Numbered from the stretch's first letter, positions 1 through 12,090 are shown. The stretch: 64,000 nt of DNA from Cryptomeria japonica (GCF_030272615.1 NC_081408.1:761724673-761788672); one strand, 5' to 3'. Numbers and translations are program-made. Notes: generated by a model not told the origin, from the letters alone.

Positions 1-1191
1 CTGCCAACTTTATTTCCCTTTGCTACCACAAAGGCCCCTTTAGTTATTTTCCAAGAATCAGAAGTAAAAAATACATGACAGCCTTGATCATAAAGTTGAC
101 TTACAGAAATTAAGTTCCTCTTGAGTTTAAGAACATGACGAACATCCTTCATGAGCCATTTGCTTCCATCTGCCAGCTGCAACAAAATATTACCTTTCCC
201 AATAATTTCACATGCTTTATTGTCACCTAAGTACACTCTTCCAAACTGCCCTTCTTCATAATTAGTGAAGGCTTCTATGCAAGAAGTGGCATGAAAAGAG
301 GCTCCGGAATCAAGTACCCATGAGTTTGATGTAGTGTCGGTTGTAGAAAGAACTAAAACACCATCATCTTTATCATAAACTGCATTAACTTCACTGTCCC
401 GCACTTTTTCTTGTGCTTTCTTGTAAGACCGGCAAATCCTTTTAGTGTGGCCAGCCTTACCACAAAACCAACATTCGCCATCACGACCTCTAGATTTCGA
501 TCTCTTTGCAGATTTAGATCTATTTCTGTTATTATACTTGCCTCTTTCTTGAGGCCTTCCTCTTTCTTGATGCCTTTTAGTGCTTACTACTGTCAAAGCT
601 TCTTTGGAAGAAGGCTCTTGATTCTTTCTTCTCATATCTTCACTAAGAAGAGTACCTGCAACATCATCAAAATTCAACTTGTTTTGGGCTGCCACCGAAG
701 TGCTGACAGCCATTACAACGCCTTCCCAGCTATTAGGTAGCGAACATAATAACAAAGTTGCCTTAATTTCATCATCTAAAGTGATGCCAACTGCATTTAA
801 TTGATTCACTAAGGTGTTGAATTCAATCAAATGGTTTGACATAACTCCACCTTCCTTCATTTTCAGATTATAAAGTTTTTTCATAATATATACCTTATTA
901 GATGCTGAAGCCATCTCATACATTGATGAAAGTTTATCCCACAAGTCTTTAGAGGTTTTCTGTGATGAGACATTAAACAATACATTGCTGGACAGCGAAA
1001 GAAAGATCATCGCTCTTGCCTTTTTGTCCATTTTTTCCCACTCTGGGTCAGATAGAGTGCCTTATCCTTTGGCCTTTCCTTCCAACGCTAATGCAAGATC
1101 CTGCTTAATCAGCAGTGACTCCATCTGCACCTTCCAAAGTCCGAAATTCTGACCTGCGAATTTCTCAATTTTCCACTTGTCCGCTTCTTCC
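1..1191 (-). pseudogene. Ty1/copia gag-pol N-terminal part, cut by window edge
   Basis: This is the 5' part of a copia polyprotein, which packages and processes the element's RNA. Reading leftward from the ATG at 1191, the protein starts MEEADKWKIEKF, a typical copia Gag start. A Gag helical region follows, then a CCHC zinc knuckle (CWFCGKAGHTKRIC, near 430-475), the aspartic protease motif VLDSGASFHAT (near 290-320) and a GAG-pre-integrase segment that runs off the window. One in-frame TAA at 1062-1064, after 43 codons, interrupts an otherwise open frame. The copy is therefore probably dead unless that codon is read through. It lies just downstream of its own PBS and 5' LTR (1241-1531). The upstream in-frame ATG at 1337 lies inside the LTR, so I prefer the one at 1191. 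Integrase and reverse transcriptase must lie outside the window. Confidence 0.88.
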
Positions 1192-1240
1192 ATAATTCTG
1201 GAAATTTTACATCGAATTTCCCAACCAGCTTCACCACCGA

Positions 1241-1252
1241 GCTCTGATACCA
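1241..1252 (-). other. Primer binding site of copia element 1
   Basis: On the minus strand this reads TGGTATCAGAGC, the usual initiator-tRNA-Met primer site of plant copia elements. It sits two bases inside the LTR end and 50 bp before the gag ATG. Confidence 0.85.
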
Positions 1253-1254
1253 AT

Positions 1255-1531
1255 TGTTTGATTATGAAGAGCGAATAAATGAAAAATAAAAGTGCAGAAA
1301 AACAGAAAGAAAGAAAGAATGAATAAAGACACAACACAGAATTTTATGGTGGTTCACCCAAATTGGCTACGTCCACATTAACAGGAGAATTCTTGTATTA
1401 ATCTCTATTCTTGTTACATTCAATAACGCACAGCAGCAAACATATATAATGGCTCCAATACGTAAGGCTCAGAAAGCTGAACAACCAAGTGAATTGGAGG
1501 GAAGAAGGCTATTGGTGTTTCATCTTCAACA
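1255..1531 (-). mobile_element. 5' LTR of copia element 1 (277 bp)
   Basis: The segment has TG...CA ends and directly abuts the PBS. It contains the block GGTTCACCCAAATTGG, which is related to a block in the second LTR at 2832-3073. Its distal end (1531) cuts into the ORF of element 2, so element 1 inserted there. The partner LTR is outside the window, so the target duplication cannot be checked. Confidence 0.75.
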
Positions 1532-2798
1532 TGTTGGGCATCATTTGCCACAACACGAAACACCCCATCTCTGTGCATTTTAAAGAGTATTTTTCCATCA
1601 TTTTGCTCTGACTCTTGCAGTCCGTCGCCACCATGTTCTCTGTGACGGGGGTCATGAGATCCTTTAAAACCAGTCGCGGGTCCTGAGTTTGAAGCCCGAT
1701 CTCATGTGACCCCACCGTGCTTAAATATTGTGGGAGTAATTCCTCATCCATCTCCATCTCCAAGGTCTGGCAGTTGAATCCTTCACGCTTCACTGGCGGC
1801 AAATTTACGATTCTAGAATGGATACAAGGAAGAGCGGAGGAAGTGGAATCGTAAGTAGAAGATTCTGGCATGGGAGTGCGACTCTTCCTATTCGCAGACA
1901 CAGGTTTCAAAGCGCGCTCGTCTCTATCCCAATCCTCAAAATTATCGAATCCAAACAGATAATCCAACATGTCTGACGCCAAGGACGGAACCTCTTGTCG
2001 AACGGTTTCAATTTGCTGAAAATAAAACGGCTTCTCTACTGCAAACAAGCTAGCCTCCTTTTCATCCACATCCATCAAATTAGGGTGGGGAACGATATCT
2101 CCCTTCTCTGTCTGTGATATCTTAAATCGCTTGGAGCGTTTCCCATTGTCCTGCGCTCCTGTCAAAGACCTCTTCCGCTGCAAACAAGAAAACCGTCTTT
2201 CATCTTGGACTTCTTCATCTAAGTCCATAGGCTCGTAGGCTTCTATGAAATTATTTTTGCAAAGGTTGTCATCATCATGGGAGTGCCTCTTTATATTTGT
2301 CAAGGCTATGCCATCTGCAGAGCTTTCCGAAGCCAAAATTTCTCCCAGGCCTCCTTGGTCTGCTACCTCACTCCAATCTGCACCCTCCTCATCTCAGGAG
2401 TTAACAACAGATTCAACTTGGGTCTCCGACGGCATACACTTTTCATCCCCCAATCTCTTGAGTTCATCCTCTTCAACAACAACCTCTTTTCCAGCATCTT
2501 TCTGCTCAGAAATTCCAGCATCTATACAGGGACTATCATGGCATTCAACCTTCACCACACGAATGCCAATAACTTCCTGGCCATTAACAGTTTGGCTAAT
2601 AAGTGCCAAAGCTAGCTCAAGAGGAGAGAAAATAAGAATTCCAACATCCTTCTCTTTCATTGGATTCTCCTCTTCAATTGAGTCCCCCTCTTTCTTCCAG
2701 CTATCCCACCAATGTACACGATGCTTGAAGCATAATTTTACATGGAATGTAAAACTGCCATAGAAGTTATAAGTTTTACCTTCTCTTTCTTCCTCCAT
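1532..2798 (-). pseudogene. Unrecognised ORF carried by copia element 2, one in-frame stop
   Basis: The ORF starts at an ATG (2798) 20 bp after a copia PBS and runs about 420 codons before the LTR of element 1 truncates it. A single TGA at 2394-2396 splits it; both halves are in the same frame. I recognise no Gag domain, zinc knuckle, protease or RT. The protein is hydrophilic and acidic (MDLDEE, MDVDEKEA), with a basic patch KRSKRFK that could be a nuclear signal, and an aromatic stretch MLDYLFGFDNFEDW. It could be a divergent gag or a host gene fragment carried by the element. The position fixes it as element cargo. The function is unknown. Confidence 0.55.
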
Positions 2799-2817
2799 CT
2801 CTGCTCAAGCCAACATG

Positions 2818-2829
2818 GCTCTGATACCA
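2818..2829 (-). other. Primer binding site of copia element 2
   Basis: The minus strand reads TGGTATCAGAGC, identical to the PBS of element 1 and two bases from the LTR that follows. Confidence 0.85.
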
Positions 2830-2831
2830 AT

Positions 2832-3073
2832 TGTAAAGATTAGAACGAGCAGAGAAAAACGATAACAAAAACAAAATGAACAAACAACACATGATTTATT
2901 GTGGTTCGGCAAATATGCCTACATCCACACTCAAAGCAAGGAATAACTTGTATTAACTAATGTCACTAATACATGGGCTGCACACAGCCATTATATAATC
3001 ATAATCAGCTATGAAATGAACAGTTGGGAGAAGGCGAAAGGTCATGTGACCATTGGGCTTCATATACCCAACA
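2832..3073 (-). mobile_element. 5' LTR of copia element 2 (242 bp)
   Basis: TG...CA ends next to a PBS. On the minus strand it starts TGTTGGGTATATGAAGC and ends TTTACA. It shares a GTGGTTCGGCAAAT-like block with the LTR at 1255-1531, so the two are distant relatives. The rest of this element lies beyond the window. Confidence 0.72.
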
Positions 3074-3527
3074 GTAAGTGTATGTCAGGAAAGATGTAGA
3101 TTTGGACCTCCTTGCATTGAATAATTGTAAATCCACTACCTTTATGCGAACATTTGATTATCTAGTATTTATCATGTTCATTATGCTTAATATTGTTATT
3201 TATATTGTTGCAATTTGGTAGTGTAGAACCGGTAGCAAGCAATCCTATTTAAGATTGGGTTCTTATTATCAAGTAATGTGATGAAGGTTACATCTCAACT
3301 AGAAAGGATGCAGAATCAGGTGGGGCAAATCCTCTTATTGGATAGCAAGTAAAAATAAAACTATCAAGCTTTTACCTTTGACAAAGTTGGGGTGATTTCT
3401 CTTGTTATTAGGTGTAATCACTCAATCATTGTCATTGATTGCCCTCGATATGTAGTGCTTTAGATTTGGGCATTTTAGTTAGCATGGACTAATGATTGAT
3501 CATTGATCCTGTCGTGTATCTGTGAAG
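3074..3527. other. Unassigned flank
   Basis: AT-rich sequence between the copia LTR and the gypsy LTR. No ORF over 60 codons and no motif recognised. Confidence 0.5.
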
Positions 3528-4611
3528 TGTGTACCTATTATACCTGCAGCTGCAACACAAAAAACACTCAATAGATCATTACAAGCATGGTTAGAAAATT
3601 TAAAACAAAGAAAGATAAACCATAGCTAATCAATCTATTGCCTCCTAGTAAATGCGAGTATGAATTTTGCTCTCAGATCTGGTTATGCAAATTCCAGTGA
3701 CTTGACTACACTTAAATGGAGGATTTAAATGATGAAGATGCATGATCTAGCAATGATAGCATGATTTAAGCTATAAGATTCTATGATTATTCTAGAAAAT
3801 AAGCTAGAATGAAGATGCAATTAAGCTAAAATTGAACATGATAACAATGCTAAGAATGATTTGCTAAGAGCTATATGCCTATAGTAACAATGCTTAAATG
3901 CAAATGAGATGGGTTGATTATTGATCCAAAATGGGGTCTATTTATAGGATTTCCAAGGCCAAGGGTGAGGTGGGAGGAATCAACAATGAAGATTAAGTCT
4001 GAAGATATCAATGGTTAAATTGGAGGTTGGTAGGAGAAGGGGTTGGATGAAAGGGAACATTTGGAGGTTGGTAGGAGAAGGGGTTGGATAAAAGAAAGCA
4101 TTGTCATCTCCATGGTGACAAGTGTCAAGAAGCTTTGCTCATGAGAGGGCAAAGTGTCCAAGGAAAGGGGACATGGTGGTTAGGATGTGCAAGCTAAGAT
4201 GGGGTTAATTAAACCCGGAGTTAGATGGAATGAGTTAGGTTTAGAAGGGGTTAGGTTAGGAGATTAGAAGTTAGGAGAATTTGAATTTAAAAGTTCAAAT
4301 AATAGGAAAAGGCTAATTAATCTTAACAACTCATAAATTGATTTGTTTTAATTAATTATGGGATTATTGAAATGAATTTGATGATGAATTTGATGGAGGG
4401 AATTAATTAATTTGAATTAATTAATTTGAATTAATTAATTAAAGAGGATTATGAAATGAACCTATTAAATAAATCCTTAGATTTATTAATAAGTAGATGA
4501 AAGGGGGATTTTAATCAAATTTCTTAGTGAATTCAATTAAATTAGGAAGGGGGATTAATTAAATAATTGCTTATTTAATTAATTATCTCCAGACCATTTT
4601 TAGGTGTAAAC
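3528..4611 (-). mobile_element. Probable 3' LTR of the Ty3/gypsy remnant
   Basis: On the minus strand an LTR-like start, TGTTTACACCTAAAAATGG, directly follows a polypurine tract. The left limit is a guess at the first TG after 3,520. Inside are a duplicated 32-bp piece (about 4024-4055 and 4062-4093) and stretches of repeated TTAATTAA near 4,370-4,570. No second copy exists in the window, so both limits are uncertain. Confidence 0.45.
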
Positions 4612-4631
4612 ATTTTGTCCCTCTTTGAAGC
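4612..4631 (-). other. Polypurine tract of the gypsy remnant
   Basis: The minus strand reads AAAGAGGGACAAAA immediately before the putative LTR start, the expected place for plus-strand priming. Confidence 0.5.
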
Positions 4632-4925
4632 GAGGTGTGATGACATGTTAATTCAAAGAATAATCTGATTTTGATGATGATATTGGTTTGATAGGATGCC
4701 CCAACTCTTGATTGCTAAATTGTGATATGATGATGCCCACTCGGGAGATCAATTGAGATAATTGATCTTCGGAGTTTTTCAAATTTTTGCAAAATTGATA
4801 TCCCAATAGATTATTGATTTGATTTATGTAACTGTGGTTGATGAAAATTCGAGTTCTACCATTATGGTGATGTAGTTTTTGATGATTGATAAAGATTGAT
4901 TGGTTAGATTGATAAGATCGAGATT

Positions 4926-5066
4926 CAGTCTGGTTTCAGGAATGACACCTCCTGTATAAGACAAAGATGACCAAAGCATCTGGTTTCAAGAATGATATAT
5001 CCTGTATAAGACATGATCGAAACGTCTGGTTTCAGGAAAGATACATCCTGTATAAGACATGAGAAA
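4926..5066. repeat. Three tandem units of about 48-50 bp
   Basis: Each unit begins TCTGGTTTCAGGAA (starts near 4929, 4979, 5026) and ends TCCTGTATAAGACA. It lies in the spacer (4632-6360) between integrase and LTR. The spacer is otherwise non-coding, with T-rich runs at 6240-6360. Confidence 0.8.
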
Positions 5067-6360
5067 ATATATTTAGATGTGATTGATTGATAGAATTGAT
5101 AAGATTGATTGGATAAAGAACTGACAGTTTATTGATATCAAGTTGCAGAAAGATTTGGATATGCTGATGTTAGTTTTGTTGAGAGGGTAGCATAATATAA
5201 TATTTTTGTTGGGTCGACAATATCTGGAGAGATATGAGTCATCGGTCTGATTGTGTATACACTCGTGATGATACCTTGATGATTCTTGCGATAGATTTAA
5301 CCTTGGATAAAAGGAGCATGCGAGATCCCATGCAAGAATGAAATGCAAGCTAAATGCAAATGCAAATGCAATGAAAAGCTATGAGCAGACCAGTCACTGG
5401 ATTATTGCATTTTTGTCATCATTGAGCTTTTTAAATGTGGGAAGTGAGTGCAAACATCGATGGTATAATTAACCATTATGACCTGAGCACTACTTTCCTA
5501 GATTTTGATATGGCAAGTTAGCACAAGCATCGAGGTATACTTGAACTAAGATGACCTGAGTGTTGTTTGCATAAAATAGGTAGTATTAATCATTTCAATA
5601 CACAAATCGGAAACGTCTTCAATGATACTCCGATGATCATGTCCCGACACAAATTTGCACATATTAATGATCAATTTTCAGACAACAGACAAGAAAAATA
5701 TCATGTTTCTTTCTTGTTCCTCTAGTCAAAGACATCCTGGAGTCACTCAAAAATCATGATAGCGAAAATCAATATAGCAAATAAAAGTTGAAAAATCATA
5801 TTAAAATCATTATCCACAAGATATCATCCATTGAAAAGTGTGTGATGTGCTTAGACTGACTTTGTGATAGGTTGATGGTTGATAATTTGATCGCATGTTC
5901 AATGTTGGATATGTCTCAATTTTCGCTTGTTAAGAGTTCTCTAACTGTTAGTTCTACCTATTGGATTAAGCTTAGAATTGATCAAAATTTTTGCCCCAGC
6001 TAAGTGTAGGATTTTTCCCCAAGACTATAAACAAATTCGTTATGATATACCCAATGATCCAAACCATGGTGAGAGAGCAATTACGATGCCTGCGTATGTA
6101 CAAAGGCTTTATGATGCATATGAATAGCGTTGATGAAAAATGAATGCAAGCAAAAAGATGCATGAACTAATAGATGGAAGAGCTAGCTTATAGATAGCGC
6201 TTGTTTGCCAGGTTTTCACCGTCTATTTTTATTGCACTTTTTCTCATATTTGATTTCTTTTTTTTTTCTTTGCTTTTTCACTATTTTTGTTTTTTTTTCT
6301 GATTTTTCACTATTTTTGATTTATTTCTAATTTTTCACTGTTTTTGATTTTTCTGCTTTT

Positions 6361-7460
6361 TCAGACATAAAACTTCTTCAGATGCATTCTATTGATGGGT
6401 TCCTTGAGTTGATCTTCATACTGTGTTGATAACTGATATGCTTCTGATCCAAATATTGCTGTGATCACAAATGGACCTAACCAGTTTGGTTCAAACTTTC
6501 CTTTCTTTTCTCGATCTGCCTGGTTGCGTGGATTTTCTTTTAGTATTAGTTCCCCTAATTGAAAGATTCATGGTTTGACGTTGTGATTATAGCTCCGACA
6601 CATTCTTTGCTGATATACCTTTAGATGATCAAAGGCATTTTGTCTTCGTTCATGGATCAGTTCTAGCTCTTGTAATCTAGATACTCGTTTTTCATCTAGG
6701 ATGAGACCTTTTAATGATACTCGTAGAGAAGGTGTCTCTACTTCTATTGGCAATATTGCTTTTGATCCGTAAACAAGAGAGAAAGGTGTGGCACCTGTTG
6801 GCGTGTGGATACTGGTATGGTAGGCCCATAGAGCAGGGTTTAATTGAATATGCCAATCTTTTCCAGCATTATTCACTGTCTTTTTGAGGATTTTCAAAAT
6901 AGTTTTGTTTGATGCTTCTGCTTGCCCATTCCCCTATGGATAGTAGGGTGTGGAGAATCTATTTTGGATCTTGAATTTCTCACATAGCTCTTGTACATCT
7001 TGATTCTTGAATGGTCGCCCATTATCAGTGACAATAGTCTTTGGTATTCTGTAGCGACAAATGATATAGTTCAAGATAAATGCAACAATGTGTTTTCCTA
7101 TGATATTTATGAGAGGTACTACCTCAATCCATTTTGTGAAATATTTAGTAGCTACAAGGATGAATTTGTGACCATTAGATGAAGAAGGATTTATTTTTCC
7201 TACTAAATCAAGACCCCATTGACAGAAAGGCCAAAATGTTGCCAAAGCATGAAGTTATTGTGTTGGTGCATGAATCAAATTGTCATGGATCTGACATCGT
7301 TTGCATGTTCTAGCTATCTAAAAAGAATCTCGTTCCATAGTCGGTCAATAATAGCCCAAGCGTATGAGTTTTTTTGAAAGGGTAAGACCACTTGAATGAG
7401 TGCCATAAATGTTGTTATGAACTTCATGTAAGGCCTTCTCAGATTCTTCTTGTTCGAGAC
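6361..7460 (-). pseudogene. Ty3/gypsy integrase remnant
   Basis: This is the integrase that inserts element DNA into the chromosome. On the minus strand there is a zinc-binding half (GYYWPTM, then CKRC, 7270-7400). The catalytic core follows with all three acidic residues visible: D in GLDLVGK (near 7210), D in IVTDNGRPF (near 7020) and E in GQAEASNKT (near 6915). The C-terminal part, with FSLVYG and GPFVITA, ends at a TGA at 6361. In-frame stops include TAG just after STPYYP (near 6933), where the family usually has a glutamine codon, and TAA after HAPTQ. The C-to-T pattern fits decay of methylated cytosine. No chromodomain was seen. Tat-like clade membership is inferred from the second RNase H upstream. 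Confidence 0.85.
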
Positions 7461-7785
7461 ATCTTAAAAGAGTACCGTCTAGATCTCATTTAAATAGGGT
7501 ATCTACGATGAGAGTAAAATGGGAGGATTGGCGAATAAAGTTTCTCTTTTGGTTCTTCGATAAGTCAAGAGGTAAGATGTTATCTTTTAGGTATGTGTAA
7601 GTTTGGCCATAGCGGGAGGAATCATGTCCAATAAGTTGACAAATGGTTTAGGAATCAAGACAATTATAGGCAGGGTAAAACAACTCTTCCAGCAGGAATT
7701 CATAACGCTATTGATTTTCCTGTGTCTGAAGTAGAGAAGCAAGTGTAGCCATGGCGTCTGCTGCTTTGTTGTCATTTCTTGGAAT

Positions 7786-8130
7786 CTATTGGAAAATTAT
7801 TTCTACAAAGTATTTTTTGATATCATCAACCATCTTTTTATAAGGCATTAGCTTTTTGTCCTTTGTTTGATAGTCATCATTGATTTGATTGATGACGAGC
7901 TGAAAGTCTCCAAAGACTTGAAGTTGTGTAATGTTCCATTCTATAGCCATTTTGATACCTGTAACCAAAGCTTCATACTCTGTTGTGTTGTTGGTGCATG
8001 TAAAGCTTAATTTGTATTCTTTTGGGATTGTATGACCTTGTGGTGTGATGAATAGAATGCCTGCTCCTGATCCATGTTGTGTTCTATTATTGATATCTGC
8101 TCCTGGACTGATATTTGGGTGATGTATTGT
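7786..8130 (-). pseudogene. Second (archaeal-type) RNase H of the gypsy remnant
   Basis: The minus-strand translation shows DINNRTQHGSGAGI, then NNTTEYEALVTGIKMA and VFGDFQLVINQI. These are the D, E and D signatures of an RNase H fold in an order typical of the extra RNase H of Tat-clade gypsy elements. A stop follows IIFQ. Further on, NDNKAADAMATLAS matches the last conserved helix. It lies directly before the integrase. Confidence 0.75.
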
Positions 8131-8211
8131 AAAATATGGATTGAACCCTGGAATGTCTGCATATGAGTAGGTAAAATTGATTTTCTATCTTTTGAAGGGC
8201 TCCAAATATTT

Positions 8212-8762
8212 TTACCTTGTTAGTTCTGATAGAGAAGTTGCTGGATATAGATCAGTTGTATCAATGATAACTGCCTGTGTTGGTTTTATTAGTATAAATG
8301 ACTTCTCTTGATAAAATTCAGGTAAGGTGTCAAATCTCCCATCTTCCGACGCCTCAAGGAGGTTTTCACCATTAGATGCATCCTTTATTTTTACTTTTTC
8401 TCGGTCCAATGTTGCCAATAAATGGTTTTCAACATTAGACCTGACATTATTTTCTTGATTTTCTTTTTTGCGCTAGGAGATTTAACACCCACTTGACATG
8501 AAGATACGTTAGCGAAATCCCTGGTGAAATTTGTTACAAGTTTGATTTCATTAAGATATAAGGATATGGCCTAGTCATTCAGTAAGGCATTAATGGTAGT
8601 ATGTCCTTCATTTTCCCAGTCCATAGATTCAGGAGGGATTAAGGATAAAGGGTCTTCATGTTGAATTATGTGAAAGATATTTGGGGTCATGATAGAGATG
8701 TCATAGCTTTCGATATGTATGTCGATGCCTAGAATGGTACTCTCATCAGAATGGCCTCGCAT
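8212..8762 (-). pseudogene. Linker between protease and lost RT, gypsy remnant
   Basis: Two short minus-strand frames (8571-8762 and 8212-8418) with no conserved domain that I recognise. Position suggests the protease-RT connector. After 8212 the sequence passes within about 80 bp to the RNase H region. The RT and first RNase H, normally about 1.5 kb, are missing. Confidence 0.5.
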
Positions 8763-9068
8763 AAGAAACTCCTAATCGTCCTCGATTAAGTCCATGTCAG
8801 CCGAATATGATTCTGATTCAAGTAGGCTAGTTCTTGACGTTTCTTTTGCATACGTGTGAACTACATCGACTTCTACATCTGCTTCTTCCATTTAAATTTC
8901 AAGTTGCTCTTGTTTGTTTTTCCATGATAGCAAATATTCTCCGATCCCTTGATCTCTTAGCTGTATTTGTTTTTCCATGTTTGACAAAATTGATGCAAAT
9001 GATTGTTCCTTGGATTGTGTGCTTGAAGCTACTACCTCTCTGTTATATGAAACAATGACCTTTGGAGC
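8763..9068. other. Decayed internal gypsy sequence
   Basis: Lies between the protease and linker pieces of the same element. No intact frame in the element's direction. The 74-codon plus-strand frame here is taken as antisense noise. Confidence 0.5.
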
Positions 9069-9680
9069 TTATTTTAGATTATTACAACACTGCAATGGAT
9101 TTGAGTCTGCTGATATTGTGATTTCTTGTCCATTGTATGGAAATTTTAAGCACTGATGACATGTTGATGTAATAGCTTGTATGTCCTGTATCCATGGTCC
9201 TCCCAAGAGTATGTTGTATGGTAGGTCTAAGTCTAGAACTTGGCATGTTGTGTCTTTTTGCAAAGGTCCCACCTTGATAGGTAACATCATAATTCCTTTA
9301 GAGTAATGCTCTTCTTTGTCACATACTTTGAATGTGATGTTTTTCAGGGGATCAACTGCATCTTCAGAATAACCTAAATCACAAACAAGACTCAAAGAGA
9401 AAATGTTCAAGCCAGCTCCCCCATCTATCAGGACACATTTAACAAGTGTTCTATGAATGAGGACTTCAATTTCCAAGGAAGTGCTATGGGGATGTTGCAA
9501 GGAATCAATGCTTAGATATGAAGGAGATGAGCTTTGAATAGGATCCTCTGAAATAGGTTTGATGGGTATATTATTTGGTAAGGATGCTATGGAAGGTTCT
9601 TGCAAGCTTTCGAGAGGTGTAGGAGTAGATGCCTTTGGAGAGTCAATTTGTTTATGGGGGGATGATCCATTGCTAGACAT
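9069..9680 (-). pseudogene. Gypsy aspartic protease remnant
   Basis: A retropepsin-like domain of a gypsy polyprotein. The catalytic loop reads VLIDGGAGLNIF (near 9430), so the usual DTG/DSG is DGG, a variant seen in some plant gypsy elements. The second half shows YNILLGGPWI, the conserved ILGRPW-type motif. A proline- and serine-rich stretch precedes it. It sits between the gag-end fragment (9702-10007) and the linker, the normal gag-pro-pol order on the minus strand. The frame is short and isolated, so it is a fragment. Confidence 0.8.
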
Positions 9681-9701
9681 AGGTGCACCATTTTGATCTT
9701 C

Positions 9702-10007
9702 TTAAGCCAAGTCCTTTAGGGATATTTTTAAGAGTTGCATAAAAGAGCCACCTTTCTTTTGAGATGTATTTGAATCCTTGTGAGGTTTTAAAATAGTTGG
9801 ATTTTCATTTTGGACTTGTTTGATTGCTCTGATATGTTGACTTGTTACTTGTATTTTGCTTTGGTATGTCATGTTGATATGGTTTTCAGCTATTTCAAAT
9901 GTTTCTGTTTCCATTTCAAGGGTTCGATTGTCTAAAAGTTGTTTTGATAAGTGATCAACACTCAATGTCAAGGCAATAGAGTGATATGACACTAAAAGAG
10001 GATTCAA
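9702..10007 (-). pseudogene. Probable end of gag or gag-pro junction of the gypsy remnant
   Basis: A 101-codon minus-strand frame immediately upstream of the protease. It has no motif I can name; placement alone supports the call. No Gag core was found further right, so the element is 5'-truncated near 10.0-10.2 kb. Confidence 0.35.
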
Positions 10008-10276
10008 GTGTTTAAAGTTTGCAAGGTTTTTGATCTTCGGTTTAGGAGTGCAATGGTGATGATTTGATAAGAACCAAGTCTAGTAGGAAATATATATCCT
10101 ATGATGTGGGACAAGATTATCCTGACCAAACATTTTAGTTTCATGATAAATGATGATTGATCCTGATGAGAAACTATGCTTGAGTGATCAGTTTATCAAA
10201 GAGGGTGATAATGCACTTTGAGATGTTTAGATCTTGAACTTGTTGAGGGTGAGCACTTGAAAATCTTGTGGTGTTT
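10008..10276. other. Unassigned junction sequence
   Basis: Between the truncated gypsy element and an LTR-like fragment. No coding signal. Confidence 0.4.
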
Positions 10277-10902
10277 ATATGTTGGCATTTTTGATGATGT
10301 TGTGATTGTCATTGATGGACACACTTGTTTTGTGATCACTTTCTTTATGTATGAGTTATGTTCAACTGGTAATTGTTCCAACCCATATTATGTATTATAG
10401 TCTTTAGACTATCGGTGCTTTGCGGAAGGAGTTTACCAGTCACAAACTGACTGAAGACCCAAAGCGGTATGAAGACCTCAAGCGGTTTGAGGATCTCAAA
10501 GTGGTACGAAGGAACAAAGCGGTGGTTAACATTTTTCCAATCTTCATTTTGATAACCGGTAATCGGTAAAATGTATGAAGCGGTATTACTCTGTGATGAG
10601 TTACCAACCAGTATTTATGTGATGAGTTATCATCCACCGACACTTTGGCGGTGATTTTATGTCGTGTTACCAAATGTGTCTAGATGCACTAAACCTAGGA
10701 ACTTGTAATGTAATCCTATTGGACCGACATGAAATCATACTCCTTTATAAGGACATCATGTCTAGGGTTTTAGGAGTGGATGAGGGTTTTGTATGTGCGA
10801 TTATAGAAGAGAAGATTAGATCTGTGTGAAGAAATAGAGTGTGGAGATATTGAAGACTGAAGTAATGCTAAATGTGCATTAACAATAAGCTATCAAGGAT
10901 CT
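10277..10902 (+). mobile_element. LTR-like fragment with TATA box
   Basis: Begins TGTTGGCATTTTTGATG, an LTR-like start. It has a CTTTATAAGGAC element near 10,741 and then a transcribed-looking leader. It contains repeated 'aagcggt' words at 10,460-10,590. It stops abruptly where the gag-only element begins (10,903). I infer that the latter inserted here. No matching second half was found on the other side. Confidence 0.4.
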
Positions 10903-11408
10903 TGTTGTTCACCAAAAGTGATTAACCCAAGTACACCTGCAATCCTTCTATGAAATGGCCAATTTTAGTCTATGGAACACATCAGGGCTTGGACAACATA
11001 TCATAGGATCCTAATTGATCCTCCTGCACTTCAACTTCTTGTAGACCTAGGGGGGGACACCCTTTTGATGCATGAAATTAACTCATTTACTCACCATGAC
11101 AACATCAATGAAGTAAATAAACCATTCCACAAGCTCAACAAATTAGATAACACATACATATTGGTTGGATCTTGTACAAATAATGGGTGAAACAGAGCTT
11201 TGGAAGGATAGAACACAAAACTCCTAAACATAAACGGAAATAGATTTGTCTTTAATTTGAATTAATCTGAGACTATCCCCAAATCTGCAAGACCAATGCC
11301 TTGTTCATTGGGCAACAGAGTCACACACAGAACTGCAAATGTGCATCCATAGTTACAAATTGATTTTCCTTAAATAATATTCCTACATTAACACCTTATA
11401 CTAATGCA
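10903..11408 (-). repeat. 3' LTR (left) of the gag-only element
   Basis: 506 bp, starting TGTTGTTCACC and ending CTAATGCA on the plus strand. It matches 18579-19082 along its whole length with scattered substitutions and small indels. No strong polypurine tract is visible next to it. Confidence 0.82.
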
Positions 11409-12090
11409 TTACTTAATTCCATTAACAAAATTTATCAGACCTGGGACACATTCCATTTTTTATGAGTGATTATAGAATTTAAACTCTTCACTGAAGAATG
11501 CCTACAAACAATCATACGATGTCCTTGAGATGACAAATTATAGCCTCTTTGAGGATTCAATTCATAACAATGAAATATATGCACATAGACAATATTGTGG
11601 GAAATTTACTTATGCCTGACACAAGTAAGACCTGCAACTAAGAAACCACATCTACAACACTGCACTGCAACCTCTATACCCTAAAAAGATCCATATAATT
11701 TTACACATTTGGGTCAAGTAATTCAGAAATGGAAGCCATGAAAACTGGAGCACTACCTCCAAAATTCTGGAACCCTTACAATGAGAAGAAAATGGGAATA
11801 AGAAGGAGAGGGAAAAACATTAGGTCTACAACCGAAATTGCCAAGTGTCTCCTTTTCCAACTGAATTCAGTTTCTTCTTCTTTCCCATGGAAACTGCTCC
11901 CAAAATATAAAAAATTTGTTAAAATTAACTACATGATTGGATTCCTTATCTCGAGAGCTTTTTGGCAATATATAATACTTGCCATTTTGAGTAAACATAG
12001 ACCTCTGGCGAATTAAACTTTGAATGTGCAGGCCATCATTTAAATTTTCATTTTTCCTCAATAGTTGAAACTATATCATTTAACTTTAAT
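11409..12090. other. Non-coding interior of the gag-only element
   Basis: AT-rich sequence after the left LTR. A pyrimidine run at 11867-11884 would be purine-rich on the element's sense strand. No domain recognised. Confidence 0.45.

Noticed and set aside
2245-2763. 172-codon and 112-codon plus ORFs
   Set aside because: Antisense shadows of the copia-borne ORF at 1532-2798.
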